A stretch of DNA of 64,000 nt, from positions 1-64,000 of the forward strand of contig CAJTKE010000004.1 of the NCBI GenBank assembly GCA_910576865.1, given 5' to 3'. The DNA comes from an uncultured Oscillibacter sp. (GTDB lineage: Bacteria > Bacillota > Clostridia > Oscillospirales > Oscillospiraceae). The notes below the pieces were generated by a model, which saw only the letters and a list, made by a program, of their open reading frames with translations, ran no database searches and was not told where the DNA came from. Position numbers and translations under genes: made by a program. Of this stretch, positions 32,903-41,863 are shown in pieces (position 1 is the stretch's first letter; each line of letters starts with the position of its first letter).

Positions 32903-33748
32903 ATGGGAAAAATCAAATTCGGCGTCTGTGAGTTCAGCTTTCCGTACTGGGGCCCTCAGGCCATCCGGATGGCCCACGAGGCCGGTTTCTCCGGGATGCA
33001 GCTGGCGGACGGCGGCGGCTCCATGTACTCCTATCCGCTGAACAACAAGTGGATTCAGGAGAGCTATCTGGAGAGCGCGGCCAAGTATGGCGTCACCCTC
33101 CAGTCCATCCATCTTTACACGCTGGTCCGCCAGGGCTTCATCCGCAGCAGCCAGCGCACCGCCGAGGGGAAAGAGGGCATGGAGAGCATCCGAATGGGAA
33201 TCATCGCGGCCTCGGAGATGGGCATCCCCACGGTGATGATCGAGGGAATGCGGATGTACGGCGCCGCCCAGCATCAGCACGTCCTGGATATGTACCAATA
33301 CGCGGTGAAGGTGGCCGAGGATTACGGCGTCCAGATTGCCATGGAGACCGACGTGACCATGGAAAAGCACTTCGAGTTCCTGGACCGGTTCGACGGGAAG
33401 CTGAAGCTCTGCTTCGACACCCACAACCCGGTCATGTACGGCACGGGCTATCCGCCGGACATGATCCGGAAGCTGGGAAAAGAGCGAATCGACCACTTCC
33501 ACATGAAGGAATCCCTGCCGGACGCGGAGGGGTTCGTGACCAAGGAGACCGCCCCCATTGTCCTGCTGGGCCAGGGCGGAACCTTTTTCAAAGAGTCCGT
33601 CCAGGCCATCAAGGACATCGGCTACGAGGGCTGGATCATCTCCGAGACCTTCTATACCCGGCCCAACCTGAACGTGAACGGAGAGGACTACATCTCCCTG
33701 GCCCGGAGGGACGTGGAGACGCTGAAGGCCGCCTTCGGCGAGGACTGA
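32903..33748 (+). CDS. sugar phosphate isomerase/epimerase family protein A
   Basis: The 281-residue xylose-isomerase-like TIM barrel has the expected metal ligands: Glu148 (AMETD), Asp172 (CFDTHNP), His198/His200 (DHFHMK) and Glu248 (ISETF). The family includes sugar-phosphate and hydroxypyruvate isomerases, inosose dehydratases and dehydroshikimate dehydratases, so the exact reaction is open. It opens FGVCEFSFPYWGPQAIRMA, a signature shared by three further paralogues at 38568, 40075 and 41001. It is first in an operon with an MFS transporter and lipoate ligase. Confidence 0.85.
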   Translation: MGKIKFGVCEFSFPYWGPQAIRMAHEAGFSGMQLADGGGSMYSYPLNNKWIQESYLESAAKYGVTLQSIHLYTLVRQGFIRSSQRTAEGKEGMESIRMGIIAASEMGIPTVMIEGMRMYGAAQHQHVLDMYQYAVKVAEDYGVQIAMETDVTMEKHFEFLDRFDGKLKLCFDTHNPVMYGTGYPPDMIRKLGKERIDHFHMKESLPDAEGFVTKETAPIVLLGQGGTFFKESVQAIKDIGYEGWIISETFYTRPNLNVNGEDYISLARRDVETLKAAFGED

Positions 33749-33751
33749 GCC

Positions 33752-34942
33752 TTGGAAAGAGCGGGCAAGGGGAAACTCTGGACCAGGACCTTCACCGCCC
33801 TGCTGGCGGCGAATTTCTTCACCGCCATGGTGTTCTACCTGCTGAACACCACCATCGCGGGGTACGTGATGGACAGCTTCCGCGTGGGCCCGGCGGAGAG
33901 CGGCGTCATCGTGGGGGCCTACGCGGTGGGCGCGGTGCTGGCCAGACTCCTGATCGGGGGCGGCGCCGCCCGCCTGGGCCTGCGGCGGCTGGCATGGTCG
34001 TCCACCGCGCTGTATCTGCTTCTGACGGCGCTGTATCTGGCGGCGGACCGCTACTGGCTGCTTTTCCTGGTCCGCTTTCTCCAGGGGATCAGCTTCGGCA
34101 TATCCAACACGGTGGTGAACACCTTGGGAATGCTGGAGATTCCCTTGGAGAGACAAGGGGAGGGCACGGCGGTTTTCACTCTGAGCCCCACGCTCTCCGC
34201 CGCCGTGGGTCCGGCGGTGGGCATGGTACTGTTTCGGAGCGATTCCTACCGCACGGTGCTGTGGACCTGCACGGTCTGCGCAGCGGTTGCCATGGTCATG
34301 GTGCTGGCGGCGGGCATCCGGCCTGACGGGCCGCCGGTCCTCGCGGCAAGCGAGGCCGGAGAGGAACGGAGAAAATTCGAGCTGTTCGAAGCCCGAGCCC
34401 TGCCGGTCAGCGTCATGTTCCTGCTCATGGCCATGTGCTACGGCACCGTCACGTCCTTCGTGAGCCGGTACTCCGAGAGCCTCGGCCTGGAGGACGCGGC
34501 CACATTTTATTTCGTGGTCTATGCCTTGGTGATTGTCCCGGTGCGGCCCCTGGCGGGGAGGCTCCTGGACAAGCGGACGGACAACATGGTGATCTATCCA
34601 ACGCTGGCGGTCTATGCCCTGGGCTTTTTTCTGCTCAGCCGTGCCGGGAATGGATTCGTTCTGCTGCTCTCCGCCGCGTGCGTGGGCGCGGGCTACGGTG
34701 TGAGCCTGTCCGGCGGACACGCCATCGCCGTCAAATACACCACGCCGGACCGGTACGCCTTGGCCGTCGCCACCTTCTACGCCTGCGGAGACCTGGGCGT
34801 GGGTGTGGGCCCGGCGCTGCTGGGGATGCTCCAGCCGTCCCTCGGCTACCGGGGCATGTACCTCTCCCTGGTTCTGGTGGTGACCCTGGGCGGGCTTTTG
34901 TACACGGCCTTTCACGGCCGGGGAAGGGGAAGAGGACGATGA
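33752..34942 (+). CDS. major facilitator superfamily transporter
   Basis: The 396-residue protein has about twelve hydrophobic segments and an MFS loop 2-3 region (GAYAVGAVLARLLIGGGAARLGLRR) with the basic motif between helices. A YNFR-like break after residue 200 divides the two halves. The start is TTG 33752, which has GCGAGG at 8 bases; no better start exists before the first helix. It overlaps lplA by ATGA. Substrate candidates are a pathway intermediate, a sugar acid or lipoate itself; the sequence does not decide. Confidence 0.85.
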   Translation: MERAGKGKLWTRTFTALLAANFFTAMVFYLLNTTIAGYVMDSFRVGPAESGVIVGAYAVGAVLARLLIGGGAARLGLRRLAWSSTALYLLLTALYLAADRYWLLFLVRFLQGISFGISNTVVNTLGMLEIPLERQGEGTAVFTLSPTLSAAVGPAVGMVLFRSDSYRTVLWTCTVCAAVAMVMVLAAGIRPDGPPVLAASEAGEERRKFELFEARALPVSVMFLLMAMCYGTVTSFVSRYSESLGLEDAATFYFVVYALVIVPVRPLAGRLLDKRTDNMVIYPTLAVYALGFFLLSRAGNGFVLLLSAACVGAGYGVSLSGGHAIAVKYTTPDRYALAVATFYACGDLGVGVGPALLGMLQPSLGYRGMYLSLVLVVTLGGLLYTAFHGRGRGRGR

Positions 34943-35922
34943 TCTACATCGAATCGGAGAGCCGGGACCCGTATTTCAATCTGGCCCTGGAGGAGTATGT
35001 TTTTGAGGAGCTGGACCCAGGCCGGCGGTATTTCATGCTCTGGCAGAACGACAACGCCATCATTGTGGGAAAATACCAGAACACCGCCCAGGAGATCAAC
35101 CAGGAGTTTGTGGACGCCCACCACATCCGGGTGGCCCGCAGGCTCTCCGGCGGCGGGGCGGTCTATCACGACCAGGGAAATCTGAACTTCACCTTCATCG
35201 TCAACGAGGGGGATATTGAACAGTTCAATTTTCAGTATTTCATCCGGCCCGTCCTGGCCGCCCTGGACCGCTTCGGCGTCCGGGCCGGGTTCACGGGGAG
35301 GAACGACATCACCATTTGCGGGAAAAAATTCTCCGGCAACTCTCAGTATGTGAAGCGGGGGCGCATCCTGCACCACGGCTGCATCATGGTGGACAGCAAT
35401 CTGACGGACGTGGCCGCGGCCCTGCGGCCCAAGGCGGCGAAGTTCCAGTCGAAAAGCGCCAAGTCCGTGGTCAGCCGGGTGACCACCGTCAACGAGCACA
35501 GCTCCGCGCCGGTCACGGTGGAGGCGTTCAAGGCGGCGCTGCTGGAGGAGATCGCCTCCGCCGGGTCGCTGGAGCGGCATGTCCTGACGGGGAAGGAGCT
35601 GAAGCGGGTGGAAACCCTGGCGGAGGAGAAATACCGCACCTGGGAGTGGACCTACGGCTGGTCCGGGGACTACAACTACAGCAAAAGCGAGAAGTTCGAC
35701 TTTGGTCTGGTGGAGGTGAACGCCGGGGTGAGGGAAGGCATCATTGAAGAGCTCCGCGTCACCGGCGACTTTTTCGGGCGGGGCGACATCGCCGAGCTGG
35801 AGCAGGCCCTGGTGGGAGAGCGGATTGACGAGGGCCTGGGCGCGCGGCTGCGGGAGAAGCTGGACGTGGGGTATTACATCCAGGGGATGGAGCCGGAGCA
35901 GATGCAGAAGCTCCTCCGTTAG
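34939..35922 (+). CDS. lplA: lipoate--protein ligase
   Basis: The 327-residue enzyme has the LplA catalytic domain (about 1-240) with RRLSGGGAVYHD (residues 67-78), TFIVN, and the lipoyl-AMP Lys130 in GKKFSGNSQYV, then the C-terminal accessory domain. It attaches free lipoate to lipoyl domains. Co-location with the lipoyl-dependent complex suggests a dedicated role for the free lipoyl protein at 30395. ATG 34939 overlaps the MFS stop; a longer open frame upstream is a shadow of the transporter gene. Confidence 0.95.
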   Translation: MIYIESESRDPYFNLALEEYVFEELDPGRRYFMLWQNDNAIIVGKYQNTAQEINQEFVDAHHIRVARRLSGGGAVYHDQGNLNFTFIVNEGDIEQFNFQYFIRPVLAALDRFGVRAGFTGRNDITICGKKFSGNSQYVKRGRILHHGCIMVDSNLTDVAAALRPKAAKFQSKSAKSVVSRVTTVNEHSSAPVTVEAFKAALLEEIASAGSLERHVLTGKELKRVETLAEEKYRTWEWTYGWSGDYNYSKSEKFDFGLVEVNAGVREGIIEELRVTGDFFGRGDIAELEQALVGERIDEGLGARLREKLDVGYYIQGMEPEQMQKLLR

Positions 35923-35962
35923 GGGAGCACTGGAGCGAGATTCGGAAAGGTATGGTGACACG

Positions 35963-37111
35963 ATGGAACTGTTCTGTGTGAAGCCCGCAGTTCATTATCT
36001 GGAGACCTTCCACGCCTTCGTGGAGGCGTTCGCTCTGTCGGAGACGGACCTGATTCTGACGGAGTCTGTCATTTACGATGGCGTCCTGGCGGAGGAGGCG
36101 TGCCTGAGAGCCCACGTGATCCTGAAGGATACCTACGATCCGGCGGAGCCGACGGAGGAGGCCATAGACGCCATTCTCAGAGACATGGAGGGGCTGGAGG
36201 TGAAGCGGGTCGTCGCCATTGGCGGCGGAAGCGTCATCGACATCGCCAAGCTCCTGTGCGTGAGGGACGCCCGCCCCATCGGAGAAATCATCCGGCGGGA
36301 GCGGGAGATCCGGCTGGACAAGACCCTGGTCGCCGTCCCCACCACCTGCGGCACGGGAAGCGAGGTCACCTACGGCGGCATCGTCACCATGGGGGACACC
36401 GGATACAAGACGGCCATCATCGACCCCCTTCTGTCCGCCAGCCACGCGGTCCTGATTCCGGAGCTGCTTTACAGCCTGTCGGACAGGGTGTTTCTCCACT
36501 GCTCGGCGGACGCCCTGGGCCACGCCATGGAGGCCCATGTCTCCAGGACCCGGGGGAACGAGATGGCCCGGGCGGCGGGCGCCCGGGCGGTCAGGCTCAT
36601 CACGGAGGGGTACGCCGAGTGGCTGCTGGCGGGCGGGAGCCGGGAGGCCCGGAACCGGCTGACGGGCCGGTTCCTCATGGCCAGCTGCCTGGGGGGCATG
36701 GCGGTGAACAACGGCGGCGCGGGCCCGGTCCACGCCCTGGCCTACCCGGTGGGCGAAACCTATCACATGTCCCACGGCGAGTCGATCTATCAGTTCCTGA
36801 CGGAGGTGTTCCTCCACTACGAGCGGACGGCGGACGGCCCGCCGCTGGAGGAGCTGCGGGACATCATTCGCCCGGCCCTGGCCCGGGCGGGCATCCAGGC
36901 CCCCTCCGTGTTCCAGGGGCTGGAGAAGCTGATGAACGCCCTCTGCCCCGCGAGGCCCCTGAGCGCCTGCGGCATGACGGAGGACGACGTGGAGGGCTTC
37001 GTGGAGAACATCTTCGCGGCCAAGCAACGGCTTCTGGCGGCCGGCTGGACGGCGTTCACCAGGGAGGACGCGGCGGGCGTCTACCGCAGGCGGTTGGGCC
37101 TGGATCAATAA
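35963..37111 (+). CDS. iron-containing alcohol dehydrogenase, 4-hydroxybutyrate dehydrogenase-like
   Basis: The 382-residue type III alcohol dehydrogenase has the NAD-binding GGGSVIDIAK (87-96) and PTTCGTGSEVT motifs. Its metal ligands are Asp183 and His187 (SADALGHAMEAH), His257 (GPVHALAYP) and His271 (SHGES). The opening MELFCVKPAVHYLETF and the C-terminal GMTEDDVEGF, RLLAAGW and GVYRR phrases resemble 4-hydroxybutyrate dehydrogenase of Clostridium kluyveri, which interconverts 4-hydroxybutyrate and succinate semialdehyde. The exact substrate is inference. ATG 35963 follows a GGAAAGG-type site; upstream in-frame sequence belongs to lplA. Confidence 0.88.
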   Translation: MELFCVKPAVHYLETFHAFVEAFALSETDLILTESVIYDGVLAEEACLRAHVILKDTYDPAEPTEEAIDAILRDMEGLEVKRVVAIGGGSVIDIAKLLCVRDARPIGEIIRREREIRLDKTLVAVPTTCGTGSEVTYGGIVTMGDTGYKTAIIDPLLSASHAVLIPELLYSLSDRVFLHCSADALGHAMEAHVSRTRGNEMARAAGARAVRLITEGYAEWLLAGGSREARNRLTGRFLMASCLGGMAVNNGGAGPVHALAYPVGETYHMSHGESIYQFLTEVFLHYERTADGPPLEELRDIIRPALARAGIQAPSVFQGLEKLMNALCPARPLSACGMTEDDVEGFVENIFAAKQRLLAAGWTAFTREDAAGVYRRRLGLDQ

Positions 37112-37145
37112 TTATAAGTAATATTTTCTCATAATTCCTATCTAT

Positions 37146-37174
37146 TTTACTTGCGAAAACCCGGATGCTATACT
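37146..37174 (+). promoter_or_regulatory. promoter of the VOC-SDR-isomerase operon
   Basis: TTTACT, 17 bases and TATACT with an extended TG lie about 50 bases before the first gene. Confidence 0.75.
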
Positions 37175-37226
37175 GAAATCAGCGAAGAGAATTCCCTGAG
37201 GGGAAAAACAATCTGTGAGGCTGCGT

Positions 37227-37736
37227 ATGGAAAAGGCAAGGGCGGAACTGGTATTCCAGGTGGGCATGGTCGTCGACAGCGTGGACGAGGTTCTGGAGAA
37301 TCTGAGGAGCTGCTTCGACCTGGAGGAGGACAGCGTCGTGGTGAAATCCACGAAGGAACAGGCGGAGCGGGGGGTGTCCGTGGAGAACACCTACGACGGC
37401 CGGCCGGTGGAGTTTTACATCAAGACCGCGCGGTTGAACTTCGGCGGCATCGACTTCGAGTACATCGAACCCCTGAACAAAGAGGGCGGGGACCCGTATT
37501 CCGACTGGCTCCGCGCCCACGGGCAGGGCATCCACCACATCAACCTGAAGCTGAAGGACCGGAGCGTCCTGGACAGGATGATGGAGGAGCGGAACATCCA
37601 CCCCCATCTGGTGACGAAGGTGGGGGACTTGGCCCTGGAGACCTACGACTTCCGCCGGCTGTTCGGCTTCATCGGGGAGCTGGGCGACATGGTGGTGGGC
37701 CCCATGGCCAAGGCGTATTACGAGGAAAAGAATTGA
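37227..37736 (+). CDS. VOC-superfamily protein 1 (glyoxalase/epimerase-like)
   Basis: The 169-residue protein is one vicinal-oxygen-chelate unit (two beta-alpha-beta-beta-beta modules): VFQVGMVVDSVDEVLENL, then FEYIEPLN, GQGIHHINLKLKD and a closing GDMVVGPMAK. Metal ligands would be the Glu of EYIEP and the His pair; the first-strand ligand, usually His, is Gln here. Relatives include methylmalonyl-CoA epimerase, glyoxalase I and the C-terminal half of QuiC-type dehydroshikimate dehydratases. ATG 37227 is used with GTGAGG as its site; a GTG at 37215 is possible. Confidence 0.8.
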   Translation: MEKARAELVFQVGMVVDSVDEVLENLRSCFDLEEDSVVVKSTKEQAERGVSVENTYDGRPVEFYIKTARLNFGGIDFEYIEPLNKEGGDPYSDWLRAHGQGIHHINLKLKDRSVLDRMMEERNIHPHLVTKVGDLALETYDFRRLFGFIGELGDMVVGPMAKAYYEEKN

Positions 37737-37763
37737 TTCAATTTTGAAAGGAGCACATGAAAA

Positions 37764-38555
37764 ATGGGTAGAGTACAGGACAAGGTCGCCATCATCACCG
37801 GAGGCGCCAAGGGCATCGGCTTTGTGGCATCCAACACCTTCAGCCGGGAGGGCGCCTCCGTGGTCATCGTGGACATGGACGCCGCCGCGGCGGAAAAGGC
37901 GGCCGAGGAGATCAAGAGCGCCGGCGGGAAGGCCATCTGGGTGGCCGCGGACCTGACCAAAGAGGAGGAGCGGGAGCGCATCTTCGCCGAGGCGGTGGCG
38001 GCCTTCGGCAGGGTGGACATCCTGGTCAACAACGCCGGCTGGGGCTGCAAGCTGCCGTTCCTGGAGACGGACTCCGCCTCCTTTGACCGGTCCATCAACC
38101 TGAACATGCGGGCCACCTACTTCATGATCCAGCTGGCCTGCAAGCAGATGATCAAGCAGGGAACCGGCGGGAAAATCGTCAGCACCGCCTCCACCGCCGC
38201 CTTCCAGGGCGAGCGGAACAGCTCCATCTACGCCGCCACCAAGGCCGGAATCATCGCCTTCTCCCGGGCCATCGCCCTGGAGGTGGGAGAATACGGCATC
38301 AATGTCAACTGTGTGGCCCCGGGCTTCACCCGGACCAACAACAACAGCCACATCCCCGACAGCATCGACGAAAACTTCCTGGGAATCACCCCCACCAAAC
38401 GGATCAACCAGGCCCAGGACATCGCCAACGGCTATCTGTTCCTCTGCTCCGAGGAGGCCCGGCAGATTACGGCCCAGGTCCTGCCCATCGACGGAGGCTT
38501 CTCCGGTACCCGGGCCATGCAGGCCAGCCAGAACGCCTCCATGCAGGTGAAATAA
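37764..38555 (+). CDS. short-chain dehydrogenase/reductase (FabG-like)
   Basis: The 263-residue classical SDR has the cofactor motif TGGAKGIG (about residues 12-19), VDMDAA for NAD preference (Asp after beta 2), NNAGWGC, catalytic Ser in VSTASTA and YAATKAG with Tyr and Lys. It ends with the usual LPIDGGFSG. It lies between VOC1 and isomerase B, so it probably oxidises a hydroxyl of the pathway substrate. AAAGGAG precedes the ATG. Confidence 0.9.
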   Translation: MGRVQDKVAIITGGAKGIGFVASNTFSREGASVVIVDMDAAAAEKAAEEIKSAGGKAIWVAADLTKEEERERIFAEAVAAFGRVDILVNNAGWGCKLPFLETDSASFDRSINLNMRATYFMIQLACKQMIKQGTGGKIVSTASTAAFQGERNSSIYAATKAGIIAFSRAIALEVGEYGINVNCVAPGFTRTNNNSHIPDSIDENFLGITPTKRINQAQDIANGYLFLCSEEARQITAQVLPIDGGFSGTRAMQASQNASMQVK

Positions 38556-38567
38556 GAGGGTTCCGCC

Positions 38568-39398
38568 ATGACGGAACAGCGTTTTGGCATCTGCGAGTGG
38601 TCTCTGCCCGTCTCCGGCCCGCTGGCCATGCGGCTGGCGGCGGAGGCCGGCTATGACGGGATGCAGATCGGTGAGGCGGGCGGCAGGCAGATGGGGTACC
38701 CCCTGAACAACCGCCGGGTGCGGGAGCTCTACCGGGAAGAGGCGGCGCGTTGCGGCCTCCGGCTCCACTCCTTGAATCTGGGCGCCCTCCTGGCGGAGGG
38801 AACCCTGAACTACGGAAGGGACACGGAGCGGGGCGGCTGGGCCGGAGAGAGTCTGACCAACGGCTTCGCGGCCTGCCGGGCGCTGGACATTCACACGATT
38901 GTGATCACCGTGGAGCCTCCGACGGAGGAGGCCTTCACGAACGTGGTCAGCCACCTGCGGTTTGCCGAGGAGCTGGCCAGGGAGTCCGGCGTGGAGATTG
39001 CCGTCGAGTCGGCGCAGCCCGTGGAGGAGATTCTGCGCCTCCTGAACGAGCTGAGCGGGGAGACGAAGGTCTGCATGGACCTCCTCAATCCGCTCCGCTT
39101 CGGCACCGGCGACCCCCGGGAGCAGATACGCCTCTTCGGCGAAGAGCGGATCAGCCACTTCCACATGAAGGACAGCATCCGCTCCCTGTTTCAGAGAGGG
39201 CGGCGGGGCTGCGTCCTGCTGGGCCGGGGCGACGCGGGCTACCGGCAGTCCGTGGAGCTCATCCGGGAGATGGGCTTTTCCTGCTGGATGATCACAGAGA
39301 ACTATTACCACCTGCCGCCGATGAACGACGGAACCCGGGACTTCGCCGCGCTGGCGGCGGAGGACCTGAAAACGCTGAGGGCGTCTTTCCCCTCCTGA
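38568..39398 (+). CDS. sugar phosphate isomerase/epimerase family protein B
   Basis: This 276-residue TIM barrel is a diverged paralogue of protein A with the metal ligands kept: Glu in AVESAQPV, Asp in CMDLLNP, His in ISHFHMKD and Glu in MITENYYH. The opening FGICEWSLPVSGPLAMRLA matches the local signature. The middle of the barrel (LNYGRDTERGGWAGESLTNG) differs, so the substrate pocket is probably different. It is last in the VOC1-SDR-B operon and is followed by a strong terminator. Confidence 0.83.
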   Translation: MTEQRFGICEWSLPVSGPLAMRLAAEAGYDGMQIGEAGGRQMGYPLNNRRVRELYREEAARCGLRLHSLNLGALLAEGTLNYGRDTERGGWAGESLTNGFAACRALDIHTIVITVEPPTEEAFTNVVSHLRFAEELARESGVEIAVESAQPVEEILRLLNELSGETKVCMDLLNPLRFGTGDPREQIRLFGEERISHFHMKDSIRSLFQRGRRGCVLLGRGDAGYRQSVELIREMGFSCWMITENYYHLPPMNDGTRDFAALAAEDLKTLRASFPS

Positions 39399-39410
39399 GA
39401 GGCAGTGAAA

Positions 39411-39448
39411 AAAGGGCCCCGCCGGGCGTGAACCCGGCGGAGCCCTTT
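39411..39448 (+). terminator. terminator after isomerase B
   Basis: A 16-pair stem (39411-39426 with 39433-39448, one mismatch) ends in TTT on both strands. Confidence 0.88.
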
Positions 39449-39510
39449 CGCAGCTTTTCCGCCGGACCGGATATAACCAGCGGATATATCACAGTATTCC
39501 ATATGGTGTT

Positions 39511-39539
39511 TTGCACATTTGCTATAAAACTGGTAAGAT
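39511..39539 (+). promoter_or_regulatory. promoter of the VOC2-isomerase-ADH operon
   Basis: TTGCAC, 17 bases and TAAGAT. TATTCCAT at about 39495 repeats the core of the palindrome found at 32764. Confidence 0.7.
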
Positions 39540-39592
39540 TTTATCAAGCAAACTATCGGTTTTGCATGAACCAAAAAAGGAGGAGCAGGTTT

Positions 39593-40063
39593 ATGGCGCA
39601 GCGAAAAGAGTGGATGAAGCAGATTTTCCAGATCGTCATGGTGGTGGAAAACCTGGACAAGACTCTGGAGAACTGGAAAAGGCTGGTGGAATTTGACACG
39701 GCCTCCATCAGGACCGGCGAGACCCCCCGGGACGCGGAGTGCATCTACTGCGGCAAGCCCGTTCAGTGCCCGGCGAGATACGCCGTCTTTGACCTGGGCG
39801 GCGTGGAGATGAAGCTGGTGGAGCCTTTGAACCAGGAGGGCCCCTACGCCGACAGCCTGAAAAAGGGCGGGCCGGGCATCCATCACCTGGGCTTTTATAC
39901 GGAGGACATGGACGCGCTGACGGAGCGCTTCCAGGAGCGGGGAGAGGTGCCGGTCTACGAGGAAACCTGCTGTGGCGGGCATTACGCCCTCTATGACTTC
40001 ACCGCCGGGACCGGAATGACGGTGGCGCCCTGGGATCACATGGAAGGTCCCTGCGCCAGATAA
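39593..40063 (+). CDS. VOC-superfamily protein 2
   Basis: The 156-residue VOC protein has IFQIVMVVENLDKTLENWK, the metal Glu in KLVEPLN and GPGIHHLGFYT with the His pair. A YEETCCGG turn and FTAGTGMTVAPW close it. As in VOC1 and VOC3, Gln replaces the usual first-strand His. ATG 39593 follows AAAAGGAGG; upstream in-frame sequence is promoter DNA. It starts a six-gene operon and lies 11 bases before isomerase C. Confidence 0.8.
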   Translation: MAQRKEWMKQIFQIVMVVENLDKTLENWKRLVEFDTASIRTGETPRDAECIYCGKPVQCPARYAVFDLGGVEMKLVEPLNQEGPYADSLKKGGPGIHHLGFYTEDMDALTERFQERGEVPVYEETCCGGHYALYDFTAGTGMTVAPWDHMEGPCAR

Positions 40064-40074
40064 GGTGGGACGGC

Positions 40075-40986
40075 ATGGGAACTGTGAAATTCGGCGCGTG
40101 CGAGTACAACTTCCCCGTCTGGGGCTCCCTGGCGCTGGAGATGGCCCATGAGGCCGGCTTCGACGGCATTGAGATCACGGACGGCGGCGGCTATCTCCAG
40201 CCCCACCCCATGAACAAGGGCCTGTTTGTGGAATACGAGCGGCTGGCCCTGAATCTGGTCCGGCTGGACGGCTTTCCCCTGACGGACCGGATCGTCCAGG
40301 AGGACTACCTGGAGGCCCGGGACAGGACCGGAATTCAAATCACCGGCGTATACCTCTACTTCCTGAACAGCCAGGGCTTCGTGAACTGCGACAACAAAAC
40401 CCTCCAGGGTCAGGACGCCCTGAAAACCATCAAAAATGCGGTGATGGCGGCGTCGCGGATGGGAATCCCCCTGGTCTCCGTCCCCACGAAGGGCATGTTC
40501 GGTGTGGCCAAGAACGCCTACGCCCTGGAAAAGCTGGAGTACGCGGTCCGGGTGGGGGGGGAGTACGGCGTGCGGATCGCCAACTCCTTCGATACCAGCC
40601 TGGCCCGGGAGCTGGAGGTCCTGGACCGCCTGGGAGGAAAACTGAAGGCGGATTTCAACACCATCGACCCCGTTGTCTACGCCCAGGGGGACCCGGCGGA
40701 GATGATCCGGGCGCTGGGCAGGGAGCGGATTGAGCAGCTCAAGATCAAGGACCTGAAGGCGGACCGGGAGGGCTTCCTCACCAGGGAGACCGGCGAAGAC
40801 GCGGCCCTTGGCCGGGGAGACGCTCCCTGGAGGGACTGCGTCCGGGCGGCGCGGGACATCGGCTTTGAGGGCTGGGTCCTCAGCGACACGCCCTTCAACA
40901 GCGCCGCGCTGCGGGAGGACGGTGGGGACTATGTGTCCCTGGCGAAACGGGACGCCGCCGTCCTGCGGGAAGCGTTCGGCGGATGA
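40075..40986 (+). CDS. sugar phosphate isomerase/epimerase family protein C, metal site lost
   Basis: This 303-residue TIM barrel is clearly homologous to A and D (opening FGACEYNFPVWGSLALEMA) but has a 22-residue insertion after residue 45 and has lost all four metal-ligand positions. The Glu of AMETD is Ser171 (ANSFD), the Asp of CFDTH is Asn195 (ADFNT), DHFH is EQLK (221-223), and the late Glu is Asp271. It is unlikely to catalyse the same metal-dependent chemistry. It may be a structural partner of D, whose gene starts at or within a few bases of its stop. A changed catalytic site is the alternative. Confidence 0.82.
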   Translation: MGTVKFGACEYNFPVWGSLALEMAHEAGFDGIEITDGGGYLQPHPMNKGLFVEYERLALNLVRLDGFPLTDRIVQEDYLEARDRTGIQITGVYLYFLNSQGFVNCDNKTLQGQDALKTIKNAVMAASRMGIPLVSVPTKGMFGVAKNAYALEKLEYAVRVGGEYGVRIANSFDTSLARELEVLDRLGGKLKADFNTIDPVVYAQGDPAEMIRALGRERIEQLKIKDLKADREGFLTRETGEDAALGRGDAPWRDCVRAARDIGFEGWVLSDTPFNSAALREDGGDYVSLAKRDAAVLREAFGG

Positions 40987-41000
40987 GGGGAGGCGGAAGC

Positions 41001-41840
41001 ATGTCAAGATTCCAATTCGCGGCCTGTGAGTGGACGTTCCCCTGCTGGGGCTCCACGGCGGTGAGAATGGCCGGCGAGGCCGGCTTTGAGGGAATGCAGC
41101 TGGGGGACGCCGGCGCGGTGATGCACGCTCACCCCCTGCGGAACAGACGCGTTCAGGAGTATTACCTGGAGGCCGGGGCGAAGTACGGCGTGGAGTTTCC
41201 CCAGATTCACCTCTACACCCTGGGGCACCTGGGCTTTTACCGCAGCCCCTTCGACTCTCCGGAGGGAAAAATATGCCGGGACATCATCGAGAACGCCGTC
41301 ATCGGCGCCTCGGAAATGGGGATTCCGACAGTGGTCATCGACAGCATGCGGATGAACAGCCCGGCGAAAAAAAGGCACGCCCTGGACATGGCGAAATTCG
41401 CCGTGAAGGTGGGGGCGGACCACGGTGTCGGCATCGCCATGGAGACGGACATGACCCTGGAGGATCACTTCGCCTTTCTGGACGAGGTGGGCGGGGGGCT
41501 GAAGCTGTGCTTCGATACCCACAATCCCTGCATGTATGGGACGGGCCATCCGCCGGACATGATCCGCGCCCTGGGAAGGGACCGGATCGACCACTTCCAC
41601 ATCAAGGACAACGGGGGAGACCAGCGGGGCTTCGTCACGGTGGAGACGCCCCTGGTGGAGTTCGGCACCGGGGTCACCTTCTTTGAGGAATCGGCCCGGG
41701 CGGTGAAGGACATCGGCTTCAGCGGCTGGATCGTGTCGGAGAACATGTACTTCCAGCCGGCCTTGAAGCGGGACAGCGATTACGTGGAGGCCGCCAGGAG
41801 AGATGTGGCGGCTCTGCACAGAGTTTACGGCGTGGACTGA
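41001..41840 (+). CDS. sugar phosphate isomerase/epimerase family protein D
   Basis: This 279-residue TIM barrel is the closest paralogue of A, with the full metal set: Glu in AMETDM, Asp in CFDTHNP, His in DHFHIK and Glu in VSENMY. The GRDRIDHFHIK and MYGTGHPPDMIRAL blocks are almost identical to A. ATG 41001 follows GGGGAGG at 9 bases; an alternative ATG at 40983 overlaps the stop of C. It lies between the metal-less paralogue C and VOC3. Confidence 0.85.
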   Translation: MSRFQFAACEWTFPCWGSTAVRMAGEAGFEGMQLGDAGAVMHAHPLRNRRVQEYYLEAGAKYGVEFPQIHLYTLGHLGFYRSPFDSPEGKICRDIIENAVIGASEMGIPTVVIDSMRMNSPAKKRHALDMAKFAVKVGADHGVGIAMETDMTLEDHFAFLDEVGGGLKLCFDTHNPCMYGTGHPPDMIRALGRDRIDHFHIKDNGGDQRGFVTVETPLVEFGTGVTFFEESARAVKDIGFSGWIVSENMYFQPALKRDSDYVEAARRDVAALHRVYGVD

Positions 41841-41863
41841 CGCCGGGAGAGGAAAGGATTGCC

